Assembly: GCA_963719525.1 (NCBI GenBank)
Contig: CAVRCG010000004.1
Location: 1,860,001-1,924,000 of the forward strand
Origin: Bernardetia sp963719525
Lineage (GTDB): Bacteria; Bacteroidota; Bacteroidia; Cytophagales; Bernardetiaceae
Direction: 5' to 3'
DNA: 64,000 nucleotides
In this document: in pieces, positions 1 through 8,582 of the stretch
Layout: each line of letters opens with the position of its first letter
Numbering within the stretch: position 1 is the stretch's first letter
The notes under the pieces: generated by a model
Told to the model about the DNA's origin: nothing
The model's input: only the letters and a program-made list of their open reading frames with translations
Database searches by the model: none
Position numbers and translations under genes: made by a program

Positions 1-409
1 GACCGTCTAATACACTTTGATTGCTAACATTTTGACTAGCTATAAAGGTTTTTTCACTAATTCCTTCAATAATTGTAGTCGAACCACTGAAAAACCGTGT
101 AGCATTTATTAACCATTCAGGTACTAAATTTCCATTGCTATTGTATCTCACATTATAACCTCCGTAAATTTTCACACCGTCTTTTAGCACGAAACCTCCA
201 TTAGGAGCTAAGTAAGTACCTTTGTCCATACGAATAATATCACCGAAGTTAGCATTTAATAATGCTGTATTTAAACTATGATAAGCGTTTGCCCATGTCT
301 GTCCGTTGTTACTTCCCTGTGAATCATTATCTACATAAATAATAGCAGCATTTGCATAAGAGAAAAGCAATGAAAAAATGATTGATAAATAAAATTTCTT
401 TTGTGTCAT
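1..409 (-). CDS. Exported beta-helix-like protein, N-terminal part (runs off window)
   Basis: Open reading frame of 136 codons from ATG at 407-409 to the left edge of the window, so the C-terminus is missing. It begins with a signal peptide (MTQKKFYLSIIFSLLFSYANA) then IIYVD and a DGVKIYGGYN stretch typical of secreted parallel-beta-helix/pectate-lyase-fold proteins of Bacteroidota. It is closely similar, almost residue by residue, to the start of the broken gene at 501-2098, so the two are tandem paralogs. By analogy with that neighbour it probably ends in a type IX secretion signal. Substrate or role is unknown; surface or secreted location is inferred. Confidence 0.75.
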   Translation of the reverse strand, partial: MTQKKFYLSIIFSLLFSYANAAIIYVDNDSQGSNNGQTWANAYHSLNTALLNANFGDIIRMDKGTYLAPNGGFVLKDGVKIYGGYNVRYNSNGNLVPEWLINATRFFSGSTTIIEGISEKTFIASQNVSNQSVLDG

Positions 410-500
410 GATATTGAAAATTAATTAAGATTTGAATTTGATTTTTTTTGTTACCCTTTCTAAAAATCAGAAAAGGTATTTTATATTATGTATCAATGTC

Positions 501-2098
501 TTATTCTTTAATGATACGCTTGGTTTGTATTCCTTTATTAGTCGTTACTCGTAAAATATACATTCCTTTTGCTGCATTTGCTATATTCAATTCATTTGAA
601 CTTTGAGTAGAACGAATAACTTGACCTTGCACGTTGATAAGTTCAATAGAAGAAATTGAACTCAGTAGTTTTTACTTTCACAACATTTTGTACTGGATTT
701 GGATAGACAAGTAGATCATTAGAATCTGATTTTACGTCTTTAGAAACTACCTTCATTGTAACCAATAGGACTTCTATCAACTGGGACAGAAGTAATAGTT
801 CTACATTGTGTACCTAAAGGACAAAACTCATACGCTCCTATATCTACTGTTCCTTCTAATATTCTGTCGTTTCCTCCATAGGCTCTACCAGCAGTAGCGT
901 AAAAGTTACTACCTGCGTTACGAGCTGGTGAAGTTGCAGAGAGTTTTAGGTAATCTGTGTTAGTTGGGTCTGTACTTAAGAATTGGGGGTTTTGATTGAA
1001 GAGAGAATTAGCGCACATAACTGTTCCTCCATTCGTTGGAGAAGGACAGACTGAATTGCTAAATAGGCAGTTACTAAAGTTTAAGTTTCCAGAGTTTCAA
1101 TCTATCACTTGTTGTACATCTGCAAACAAGCAATTATTAAAGTAAGCTGGTAAAGTACTGTGTGAACGCAATGCTTTTTTATTATAAAAAGTAGAGTTAT
1201 CTATTTTCAGACTAGCATTAGAGTTAAGTAACGCAATACTTTGATTAGAAGTTGATCCAAATATGCTATTTTCAATATTTATACTACTGTTAATATTATC
1301 TAGTACATGTACAAGATCAGATTTTTGTGAACTCAATAAAGAGTTTTTGATGTTAATAATAGAATTACCAGAGCTTGTCTGAGAACCAACTAAAACTACT
1401 GCTCTATCATTATTTCTGAACGTTGTATTATTAATATCTATATTTATTGAAACAGAACCAGTAAAGAGGGCATCTATACCTTTATGTAATTCGAAAATAC
1501 AATTATTTATTTTAGGATTGAAAGAACCTGAGAAAAAATTACCCGTTGTAGCAATTCCTACTGACGAATTTGTTAAAAGATAACTTTCAAACGTACAATT
1601 ATTAACAATCATATCAAATTGAGTACTATTAAATACTTCAATTCCATAACTTGATGAAGAATTACTGTTATTTTTTATAATCAAACCGTCTAATACAGAC
1701 TGATTATCAAGATCTTGATTTGCTAAGAAGCAAGTTGTTCCTTCAATAGTTGTTGTTGCAGGTGGACTACCAAAAAATCGTGTTGAGTTTATTAACCATT
1801 CAGGAATTATAGTTCCACTATTGTATCGCACATTGTAACCCCCATATATTTTTACTCCGTCTTTCAATATGAAACCTCCACTAGGAGCTGTATAAACGCC
1901 TTGATCCATACGAATAATATCACCATAATTTGCATTTGATAGAGCCGTTGCAAGACTTGTGTATGCTTTAAGCCAAGATGTTCCATCGTTTCCTGTTGGG
2001 TGTGGATTAACATTATTATCTACATAAATAATAGCAGCATTTGCATAAGCAAAAAACAAAGAGAACAAGATTGATAAGTAAAATTTCTTTTGATACAT
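501..2098 (-). pseudogene. Broken T9SS-exported beta-helix-like protein (one stop, two frameshifts)
   Basis: The first 333 codons (1097-2098) encode a signal peptide and a beta-helix-like repeat region rich in NNCIF/NNCTF turns. An in-frame TGA at 1097-1099 interrupts it (…DVQQVID-stop-NSGNLNFSNCLF…; probably a former TGG). The same frame then stays open to 740 and contains SPARNAGSN and DIGAYEF, the usual choice-of-anchor Q ending. Frame changes near 740 and near 665 are then needed to read a type IX secretion sorting domain (LLVYPNPVQN… ELINVQGQVI… GMYILRV), ending at TAA 501-503. Family: T9SS cargo. Either a decaying paralog of the gene at 1-409 or sequence errors; three independent lesions favour decay. 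Confidence 0.75.
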
Positions 2099-2141
2099 AA
2101 TTTTGAAAATCTTGATTTAGAATTATTAAATAATAGTTAAA

Positions 2142-2173
2142 AAAACCCCTCCCAAAGATTAGGAAGGGTTTAG
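2142..2173 (-). terminator. Terminator after the 2250-3464 gene
   Basis: Inverted repeat AACCC(C)T / AGGGTT with a T-run on the minus strand, about 80 bases after the stop codon at 2250. Confidence 0.7.
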
Positions 2174-2174
2174 T

Positions 2175-2221
2175 ATATCGCTACTACTACGTGTGCGAAT
2201 TGTCTTTAAATATTTTTAATT
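2175..2221 (-). other. Conserved 3'-UTR element, copy 1
   Basis: A 47-base block lying between a stop codon and a terminator. It is almost identical (about 44 of 46 positions) to 8294-8340, which lies in the same position relative to another stop codon and terminator. Core on the transcript: CGCACACGTAGTAGTAGCG. Function unknown; could be a 3'-UTR regulatory element, a small RNA, or a recent duplication. Confidence 0.6.
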
Positions 2222-2249
2222 TGTTTTTGTAGTTTGAGAGAAAAACGAT

Positions 2250-3464
2250 TTATTCCTCGTCCCATTCTCTAAACATTTTGAACCATTTTTCCATTTTTGC
2301 AGCCTTATAAACAAAACTAATTGTTCCGTCTGCAATTTCTGCCTCATTATTTCCATCACGGCTAGAGTACATTTTTGCATTCATTTTATACGTCTGACCT
2401 TCTTTAAATTGAGCTTTGTTTTGGTACAAGGTGTACATAAACGCATAATCAATTATATTTTCACGAGAAGAAATTAGTTGGTGTCCAAAATTGTAACAAA
2501 ACTGGTCTATGTTTTTCTTAACACTAATCATTTTGTTCCATTTAGCAGAGGAGTTACGAAGCTTTACACGGTCGCCTGTTTTGCCATTCATCTCATAAAC
2601 GATATTTATCTGACAATCATCGCCACATGAAGAAGCTACTTTCTCTTTGAAATAAGCAGCTAAGAAAAGGTCATCTCCCATATCTCTAGTTTTCAAGAAA
2701 TGCTTAGGATCTTCTGTTGGCTTATCTCTTACACCACGCTGAAAATAGCCATAGCTATCTACAAAAACTACATCTCCTACATGATTTTTATAGGCTTTGT
2801 ATTCCATCAACTGACTTTTAATTTTTTCGTCTTGCTTTTCTTGCCCTGCGCCCATCATTTGGTCAAATTTGGCAGCAGCCGTTTCAAGGTCATAGACTTC
2901 TAATTTGGCTGGGTCTTTTGCAAATACATCAGATATTTCTTCTGTTCCACGTACAAAAGGAGGAGCTAATTCATCACTTTGAGCAACTATAAAAACACCG
3001 TCTTCTACTTCGATAAGCCAAATAGCTTCGTTTCCAGTAGTGTAATCAAATACACGTTTGCCTAACTTCTTAGTGTCTTTTTCGTGTAATTGGAAGGATA
3101 GGTATTGTCCCTCTTTATTAATATAAACTTTAAGTTTGTTTACAAACTTATCGCCATCTCTACCTACAAAATCAAATTTGAGTGTTTTTTGTATTCTTGT
3201 TGCTCCCATTTGATTTTGATAAGGAACGCCATCTAATGCTGCATACGTTCCAGAAGTTCCAGAATCATCTTTAAAATCTTCTGCATAAGGGTCGCCTTCC
3301 TTCATAGGCTTGTTTTCTTGCTTTTCAGCAGCATCAGCAATTTTCTTTTCTAATTTGTCTTTAAGTTTTTTACCAAATTGTGCATTGGCATCGTTTGCTA
3401 CGCCTGTTACACAAAAGAGTGCCGTCGCTAATGTAGCTGTTTTTACTAAATTAAGTAAATTCAT
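2250..3464 (-). CDS. Exported protein of unknown function (404 aa)
   Basis: Signal peptide at residues 1-28 (LATALFCVTGVANDANAQ), then a charged helical segment rich in K/E (KKLKDKLEKKIADAAEK) and a mixed alpha/beta body. The middle contains GDVVFVDSYGYF, which resembles the VVFxDGxxY motif of the proteins at 3608-4912 and 8583-9332, so the three may share a domain. No catalytic motif was recognised. It stands alone, with its own terminator and the conserved 3'-UTR block downstream. Periplasmic or surface location is inferred from the signal peptide; the function is unknown. Confidence 0.8.
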   Translation of the reverse strand: MNLLNLVKTATLATALFCVTGVANDANAQFGKKLKDKLEKKIADAAEKQENKPMKEGDPYAEDFKDDSGTSGTYAALDGVPYQNQMGATRIQKTLKFDFVGRDGDKFVNKLKVYINKEGQYLSFQLHEKDTKKLGKRVFDYTTGNEAIWLIEVEDGVFIVAQSDELAPPFVRGTEEISDVFAKDPAKLEVYDLETAAAKFDQMMGAGQEKQDEKIKSQLMEYKAYKNHVGDVVFVDSYGYFQRGVRDKPTEDPKHFLKTRDMGDDLFLAAYFKEKVASSCGDDCQINIVYEMNGKTGDRVKLRNSSAKWNKMISVKKNIDQFCYNFGHQLISSRENIIDYAFMYTLYQNKAQFKEGQTYKMNAKMYSSRDGNNEAEIADGTISFVYKAAKMEKWFKMFREWDEE

Positions 3465-3607
3465 AATAGTAGTACTTGAAATTAAATGATTAAAATATGT
3501 AGTAGATTGTTAAAAGAGAATTGAGTTTTTTTATGGCTTTTTTTATTTATCAGATTAGTTTTTATGTATAAGGATTGATGTAATTAATTGAATTTCTAAT
3601 TACTATT

Positions 3608-4912
3608 TTACCAACCAAAACTTACCGAACCTGTGCTTTTTCTTGTAGAACCCGAAGAACCACTTTTTCCGTCGTAGAGTCTATAATCTTGATGTTTTCC
3701 TCCGTTTCCACCGTCATTATTGACAGTGTAAGTGAAAGTAGATACGCTTGGGTCTTGAATGATAGTAATGTTTCCACCATCGCCACCGTCTCCACCACGA
3801 GTATCGTCCATTCCGAAACTTCCGTTTCCTCCGTGAGAATAGATATTTAATGTAGCTGTTTGCGCCATTTTTAATCGGTGCAAAACTTTTCCAGAACCGT
3901 CACGAACCTCTACTTTATTGATAGTCTTTCCGTCTTTGGTTGTATAGGCTTTCACAAGTATTTTCAAATTTTTTCCATTTTCGCCTCTATAACCAGGAGA
4001 AATTTGATTGCGAACCACACCACCTGTTTTTCCACTATATCCCAAATCTATCGGAGCAGTAAAAGGAATTGCCATGTCTGCTGTTGCTTTCAGAGAAGGA
4101 ATATGTACAGATTGTACTGTAACAATAACTTTATCGTTGGCTATTTTGCTTGCATCTTTCGAAACGGTAACTTGTTCTTCTCCAAAATCAGCTCCTTTTA
4201 CAGTTATTTTGAAGTCGTCCCAAGCTGTTTTTCCTCCCAAATTTTCTGTTTTGAGATAAGTTCCGTCTGCTAGTTTGGCTTCTATTCCGTAAGGTATTTT
4301 GGTAAAATGACCTAAAGGACTTGGTGTTTCTAGCCATTTTATGGCAATGCTTTTTACATTTTTCCCTTTCAAAGAATTGGCTAATTTTTCGGCTGCTGCT
4401 GCTTTTTCTTTATTGGCTGCTAACTCTTTTCTGTCGCCAGATTGTGCTGCAACTGTTTTTGTGATATAGCTTTCTATTTTATCGGTGTGTTTTTCGTGGT
4501 CTTTTTCTACACTTCCTTTTTCTGTTAGAATATACTTTATGGTTGCTTTGCTCCTGCTCCAAGTGATGTAGTAAAAATTACCATCTACAAAAACAACTCT
4601 ATATTTTTTGTCTTTAAAATAGGCTGGATAAGAAGCCAAATCAGGTTCGTAAGGTTCTTCTATAACTCCTGCTCTATTAATAATTAGTTTTGAAATTGCA
4701 TCTCCATTTTTTTCTAATTTAATAGGCCAAGGCTTTTTTACTTTCTCAAATTTTGAGTCTGTAGCCTTAAATACATTTAGTGAAGTAGCTGAAAAATCTT
4801 TTAATAATTCGTTTTGGCTTTGTTGAGCGAGTAGTTTGCTAGAGATAAAGAATAAAGTTATTCCAATAATGAAGATAATCTTTACAATACTAAGTTTAGA
4901 GGGATTCATCAT
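3608..4912 (-). CDS. Exported protein with Gly-rich C-terminus, putative LytTR target (434 aa)
   Basis: Starts with a hydrophobic signal/anchor (IIFIIGITLFFISSKLLAQQ). Residues about 95-120 hold YRVVFVDGNFYYITW, matching VVFLDGRIYLIEKW of the protein at 8583-9332. The C-terminal 110 residues become glycine-rich (GGNGSFGMDD, GGDGGDGGN, GGNGGKH, SGSSGSTRKSTGS) and end in FGW, suggesting an extracellular flexible or collagen-like segment. Its promoter (4962-5043) has the extended -7 box and paired half-sites shared with three other genes of this block. Function unknown; it is probably part of the regulon of one of the nearby LytTR systems. Confidence 0.8.
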   Translation of the reverse strand: MMNPSKLSIVKIIFIIGITLFFISSKLLAQQSQNELLKDFSATSLNVFKATDSKFEKVKKPWPIKLEKNGDAISKLIINRAGVIEEPYEPDLASYPAYFKDKKYRVVFVDGNFYYITWSRSKATIKYILTEKGSVEKDHEKHTDKIESYITKTVAAQSGDRKELAANKEKAAAAEKLANSLKGKNVKSIAIKWLETPSPLGHFTKIPYGIEAKLADGTYLKTENLGGKTAWDDFKITVKGADFGEEQVTVSKDASKIANDKVIVTVQSVHIPSLKATADMAIPFTAPIDLGYSGKTGGVVRNQISPGYRGENGKNLKILVKAYTTKDGKTINKVEVRDGSGKVLHRLKMAQTATLNIYSHGGNGSFGMDDTRGGDGGDGGNITIIQDPSVSTFTYTVNNDGGNGGKHQDYRLYDGKSGSSGSTRKSTGSVSFGW

Positions 4913-4961
4913 AATAAAGTTGAAGTAAGAGTTCGTAGTAGTTTATTTTGGTTTTCCGTTT

Positions 4962-5043
4962 GATTATGTTTCAAAAGTAAGGGTTTGCTTTGTTGACTAC
5001 ACGTAGTTGTTAGATAGTCGTTTAGTTGTTTTGGCTAACTATC
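4962..5043 (-). promoter_or_regulatory. Extended -7 promoter with candidate LytTR half-sites (3608-4912 gene)
   Basis: The minus strand reads TACTTTTGAAACATAATC at 4979-4962, identical over 18 bases to the promoter at 9467-9450. At 37 bp upstream lie AGTCGT (5016) and AACTAT (5037), 21 bp apart, matching the A(A/G)(C/T)NGT half-site pattern of the other promoters except for one base in the distal half. Weakest of the four operators by sequence. Confidence 0.5.
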
Positions 5044-5236
5044 TTGATACAAACTTAATGGACTTCTACTACTCTATTTTAAGGTTTGGATAAACGTATG
5101 AGAAACATGTATAAACGTAGCATCTTTCTGTAAGAAGTAAAATAAGTGAAGGAGGTACGTTGTTGAGGAGGAGGAGATTTTCGGTTGATTTTTCTACAAA
5201 AATGATATTTGTGTAGAGAAAACAGGATACTCGTGT

Positions 5237-5332
5237 AGGGACAATGCATGCATTGTCCCTGCTAGAATGAAGATATTTGTTCTTCTGAATGAAAACCTTC
5301 TACCACTAAGGGACAATGCATGCATTGTCCCT
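5237..5332. repeat. Two copies of a 24-bp perfect palindrome
   Basis: Perfect palindromes with arm AGGGACAATGCA at 5237-5260 and 5309-5332, each followed by (G/A)CTAGAATGAA. They lie in the 480-base gap between divergent-looking neighbours, downstream of the response regulator at 5394. Function unknown; REP-like or a protein-binding palindrome. Confidence 0.8.
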
Positions 5333-5393
5333 ACTAGAATGAAAATAGAAGAAAATTTTGTCCTACAAATGATTTGCTAAAGTCCTAATTACA

Positions 5394-6191
5394 CTACTTT
5401 TTTCTTAATTTTTCTAATAATAAATCTTTTCTGCGAACAGCAACTGGTAGAAGACTTCCGTCTTTCATATTGATTGTACCTCCATCTCTTTTATCTAAAA
5501 AATCAAAAAAGTCAAGATTAATGAGATGAGAGCGATGAACTCTATAAAAAATGCTAGTTGGAAGTATTTGCTCAAACGTTTTTATAGGTTGAGAAATAGT
5601 GATACTTCTAGTTTTGGTAAGATAAAAAGTGGTATAGTTTCCACTAGATTCACAATGAATTATTTCATCTACTGAAACTAAGTATATCTTTTCTGCATCT
5701 GAAAGAACAATTTTTTGATTATTTTGTAGGTCTGAATTATTTTGTTCTACCTCGTTTAGATTCTGTTTGAGAACTTCTAATTTTTTATTAGTGAAATTTT
5801 GAAGGATTTGTTTGTTTTCTATTTCTTTTACAGCTTTTAGAAGTGCATTTCTCAACGCTTCTGGATCAATGGGTTTTAATAGATAATCTAGCGCACTATA
5901 TTTTATGGCACGTAGCGCATAATGGTCGTGTGCCGTAACGAAAATTACATTTCCTTCAAAAACTTCTTTTTCACTTTTTTCAATTAATCTTTGTAGAATA
6001 TCAAATCCTTTTCCGTCTGGAAGTTCTACATCTAAAATAAGTAAATCGGGTTTTAAGATTTCCAAAGATAACAAACCTTCTTCTACACTTGCTCCAACTC
6101 CAATAACTCTGTATTCTTTTGATAAAGTTGGAATAATCTGCATCAAAAATTTTCAAATGCTAGGATTATCATCTACTATAAAAATATCCAT
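5394..6191 (-). pseudogene. LytTR response regulator interrupted by an in-frame TGA
   Basis: Receiver domain plus C-terminal LytTR DNA-binding domain. The natural start is ATG at 6189-6191 giving MDIFIVDDNPSI, then TGA at 6153-6155, then KFLMQIIPTLSKEY in the same frame (CGA to TGA is likely). A start at TTG 6144-6146 is possible but would remove the Asp-Asp acidic pocket (VDD) needed for phosphorylation, while keeping the phospho-acceptor Asp in LILDVELPDG, the Thr in VTAHDH and the Lys in LLKPID. The LytTR part has the usual ESSGNYTTFYL and FYRVHRSHLINLDF. Lies 56 bases after the sensor kinase at 6248-8185, so the two are a pair. Confidence 0.8.
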
Positions 6192-6207
6192 TTTTAGGTA
6201 CAATTTG

Positions 6208-6239
6208 AACCTATAAGGTTTTGAAAACCTTATAGGTTT
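6208..6239. repeat. Dispersed palindrome between kinase and regulator
   Basis: Inverted repeat with arm AACCTATAAGGTTTT. A near-identical 33-base copy is at 40497-40529. Both sit between two co-oriented genes; it could act as an intercistronic hairpin. Confidence 0.75.
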
Positions 6240-6247
6240 GTGAAATT

Positions 6248-8185
6248 TTATATCTTAATTGTAAAAACCACTTCTGTCCCTAAAGAGTTTTGATTATTAT
6301 CTTTATGGTCTATTATTTCGTAATCAAAGACATCTTTCATCAATTTTTTTCTGTCTTTGGTTATCTCCAAAGCTCTTGAAATGTGCCTCTCTTTGCGCTC
6401 TTGGTTTCGTCCTGCTCCGTTATCTTTGATAGAAATTTTTAAGGTATGTTGATTGATTTCTACAAACTGTAATTCTAGTTTTTTGTCTTCTTTGTTAGAT
6501 TTGCGAAGTCCGTGTTCGATAGCATTTTCTACGAAAGGTTGAAGAAGCATAACAGGAATAAAAATGTCTTCTATTTCCATATCTTCTGGATTTAACTCAA
6601 TAGTATAATCAAAATTCAGACTTATTTTTTCCAAATCAAGATAGGTTTGAATGAATTTTATTTCCTCTTCTAAAGAAATTCTCTCTTTGTTAGAACCTTC
6701 TAAAACCTGCCTCATCAGATAAGAAAAACCAATAATATATTTTCCTGCTGACTCGGTTTTCTTTTCATAAACAAGCATTTGAATAGCCGACAAGACATTA
6801 AAGAAAAAATGAGGGTTTATTTGCGCTCTTCTCCAACGCAGTTTGGCTTGTTCTTTTTCAAATTTATTAATTATATTTCTTTGTCTAAAGAATGTCCAGA
6901 TAATAATTGCTATTATTAATCCTACCAAAATAGCCGCTGCTGTAAAGTAATAAGAATTTCGAAGCTCTAATTGATTGATTAATCTTTCCTGATTGAGCTT
7001 TATAATTTCCTGTTCCTTTTTTTCGGTTTCATATTTAGTTTGAAGTTCGGAAGTTTTATCCATTACTTCTTTATTATCCATTTTATCGGACAACTCAACT
7101 GCCTTTTTTAAGTAAAACTCTGCGCTATCAGGTTGGTTTAGATACGATTGTGTAGTGCTTAATAAGTAGTAATTTTTCTTATGAATTATGGTGTGGTAAT
7201 TATTGTCCGTTGTTACATTGAGAAGAACAATTGTTTTATGAATATTAGCTTTTGCCTCTTTATATAGCTTATTTAATACCAAAATTCTGGAATAATTGTA
7301 CAAAACTTCAAATTGAAATCTAGAATCATTTACTTGGTCTGACATAGCTACTACTTTTTCTATACTTTGAAGAGCCTTTTTTGCATCTTTATTTTCATAG
7401 TAATAGCTTGAGAGCTGGGTAAGTGTACGATTTATTCCCATACTAAAACCAATTTTTTCAGACAATGAAACGGCTTCCTTTGAATAAAAGATAGCTGAAT
7501 CTATTTGGTTGTCATTAAAAAAATCTTCACTTAGATTATAACAGACCTTTACTTGTTGTAACGTATCTTTTGTTTTCTTGACAAGATAATAGGCTTTTCT
7601 ATTATAAAATTTTGCTGTTTTAATGTCATTAGCAGTAGAATAAACATTGGCAAGACTGCTATAAGATTTCAAAAGTTCTGCTTCAGCATTTATTGCTTCT
7701 GCTATTTTCGTAGATTGAATATAGAAATAAGTAGCACTATCATACGAACCCTGATAAAGATGACTAGTAGCCATTTGTCTATAAACTTGAAGTATATTGA
7801 AAGAATCTTTCGCTGGCTCAAAGTAAGAAAGAGCTTTCCGTGACCAAAAAAGTGTGCTATCGTGGTTTTTGACAATATCAAGATACCTTAATATTTGTAC
7901 CATGGCAGCTTTGCCTTTTATTTTTTTATCGTCTGTTTTTTGCGATATATCCAAAATTTGGTCTGCTGTTTTGCTTGCTTTTTTTGGAAAAGCATAATAT
8001 TGAGCATCAAATACCTTCTCTAGAATTTCTAATTTTTCTATTCCTTTTTTCTTATTGGATAAATTTATCAAAGAATCAATTACCATTTGTTTAGCGTTAC
8101 TTGAAGAAGATTGCGCCTTCAAATCAAGTATAAAAATAAAAGAAACACATTGAATAAGTAGAAATAGAGTTATACGAAAAAGCAT
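6248..8185 (-). CDS. Membrane sensor histidine kinase, TPR plus LytS-type kinase (645 aa)
   Basis: Start chosen at ATG 8183-8185, giving a signal peptide (MLFRITLFLLIQCVSFIFIL); a TTG 12 codons upstream overlaps the -7 box at 8219-8226 and is unlikely. Order: periplasmic TPR repeats (about residues 50-350), a coiled coil (KYETEKKEQEIIKLNQERLI), one membrane helix (FTAAAILVGLIIAIIIWTF, about 415-435), then the His_kinase domain with RRAQINPHFFFNVLSA (phosphorylated His in NPHF) and an ATPase domain with LLQPFVENAIEHGL and DNGAGR. Partner of the response regulator at 5394-6191. The signal sensed is unknown; TPRs suggest a protein or peptide ligand. Confidence 0.9.
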   Translation of the reverse strand: MLFRITLFLLIQCVSFIFILDLKAQSSSSNAKQMVIDSLINLSNKKKGIEKLEILEKVFDAQYYAFPKKASKTADQILDISQKTDDKKIKGKAAMVQILRYLDIVKNHDSTLFWSRKALSYFEPAKDSFNILQVYRQMATSHLYQGSYDSATYFYIQSTKIAEAINAEAELLKSYSSLANVYSTANDIKTAKFYNRKAYYLVKKTKDTLQQVKVCYNLSEDFFNDNQIDSAIFYSKEAVSLSEKIGFSMGINRTLTQLSSYYYENKDAKKALQSIEKVVAMSDQVNDSRFQFEVLYNYSRILVLNKLYKEAKANIHKTIVLLNVTTDNNYHTIIHKKNYYLLSTTQSYLNQPDSAEFYLKKAVELSDKMDNKEVMDKTSELQTKYETEKKEQEIIKLNQERLINQLELRNSYYFTAAAILVGLIIAIIIWTFFRQRNIINKFEKEQAKLRWRRAQINPHFFFNVLSAIQMLVYEKKTESAGKYIIGFSYLMRQVLEGSNKERISLEEEIKFIQTYLDLEKISLNFDYTIELNPEDMEIEDIFIPVMLLQPFVENAIEHGLRKSNKEDKKLELQFVEINQHTLKISIKDNGAGRNQERKERHISRALEITKDRKKLMKDVFDYEIIDHKDNNQNSLGTEVVFTIKI

Positions 8186-8218
8186 AGAAGTAGTAGTATA
8201 TTTAGGGAGTTTTGAGGA

Positions 8219-8226
8219 CAAATATA
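8219..8226 (-). promoter_or_regulatory. -7 promoter box for the kinase gene
   Basis: Minus strand TATATTTG, a perfect match to the Bacteroidota TAnnTTTG box, about 35 bases upstream of the chosen ATG at 8185. It decides against the TTG start at 8221. Confidence 0.6.
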
Positions 8227-8259
8227 TACTTTTCTTTTCAAAATTCTATACCCATCACA

Positions 8260-8291
8260 AAAAACCCTTACTGAAAATCAGAAAGGGTTTG
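8260..8291 (-). terminator. Terminator after the 8339-9332 genes
   Basis: Hairpin AAACCCTT / AAGGGTTT with loop containing TGATTTTCAG and a T-run on the minus strand. Confidence 0.75.
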
Positions 8292-8293
8292 TA

Positions 8294-8340
8294 ATATCGC
8301 TACTACTACGTGTGCGAATTATCTTTAAATATTTTTGATT
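8294..8340 (-). other. Conserved 3'-UTR element, copy 2
   Basis: Second copy of the block at 2175-2221, beginning right at the stop codon (8339-8341) of the upstream small gene and ending just before its terminator. On the transcript it contains CGCACACGTAGTAGTAGCG. Its ACACGTAGT is exactly complementary to ACTACGTGT in the 5' UTR of the same transcript (9431-9442). Confidence 0.6.
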
Positions 8341-8581
8341 ATTGTACTTCTATCGTTTTTCCACAGCCTTGTCCTTTTCCTACAATTAGACTTCCTCCAC
8401 TTCTACAACCAGAACCCTTGTCAACACCGTAAGAAACGTCGTTATCACATTGAAAAGTAGTAGAACTTCCTGCACTTAATGATTTTGTGCCTGATGAAGT
8501 AGAAAGACAAATGCTGTTTTTACCTACATTTTTTATTGTAACTTCTTTAGCACCACCTCCACCTTTGTTTTCTTCTTTCAT
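8339..8581 (-). CDS. Small Cys-containing protein or split C-terminal domain (80 aa)
   Basis: Encodes a beta-rich domain without signal peptide: TIKNVGKNSICLSTSSGTKS, GSSTTFQC, then GQGCGKTIEV. It aligns with the exported protein at 9712-10036 (ILNDTGSKLSIYTGSG, GSSTSVSC, GMCGNTVRL). The ATG lies one base after the stop of the 8583-9332 gene. Reading the upstream DNA in this frame gives REEAIAARMKEENKGGGG, a plausible helical linker, so the two reading frames were probably one 331-residue protein, now separated by a +/-1 shift near 8605-8610 (a GGG run). As it stands it is an operon partner lacking an export signal. Function unknown. Confidence 0.65.
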   Translation of the reverse strand: MKEENKGGGGAKEVTIKNVGKNSICLSTSSGTKSLSAGSSTTFQCDNDVSYGVDKGSGCRSGGSLIVGKGQGCGKTIEVQ

Positions 8582-8582
8582 T

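Noticed and set aside
3878..4273. Plus-strand open frame of 131 codons
   Set aside because: Antisense to the Gly-rich exported protein; no start context or family similarity.
1097..6155. In-frame TGA codons as evidence for recoding (Trp or selenocysteine)
   Set aside because: TGA is a normal stop for other genes here (38000-38002, 14135-14137); the two sites would need different residues (Trp and Arg), and no SECIS-like hairpin follows.
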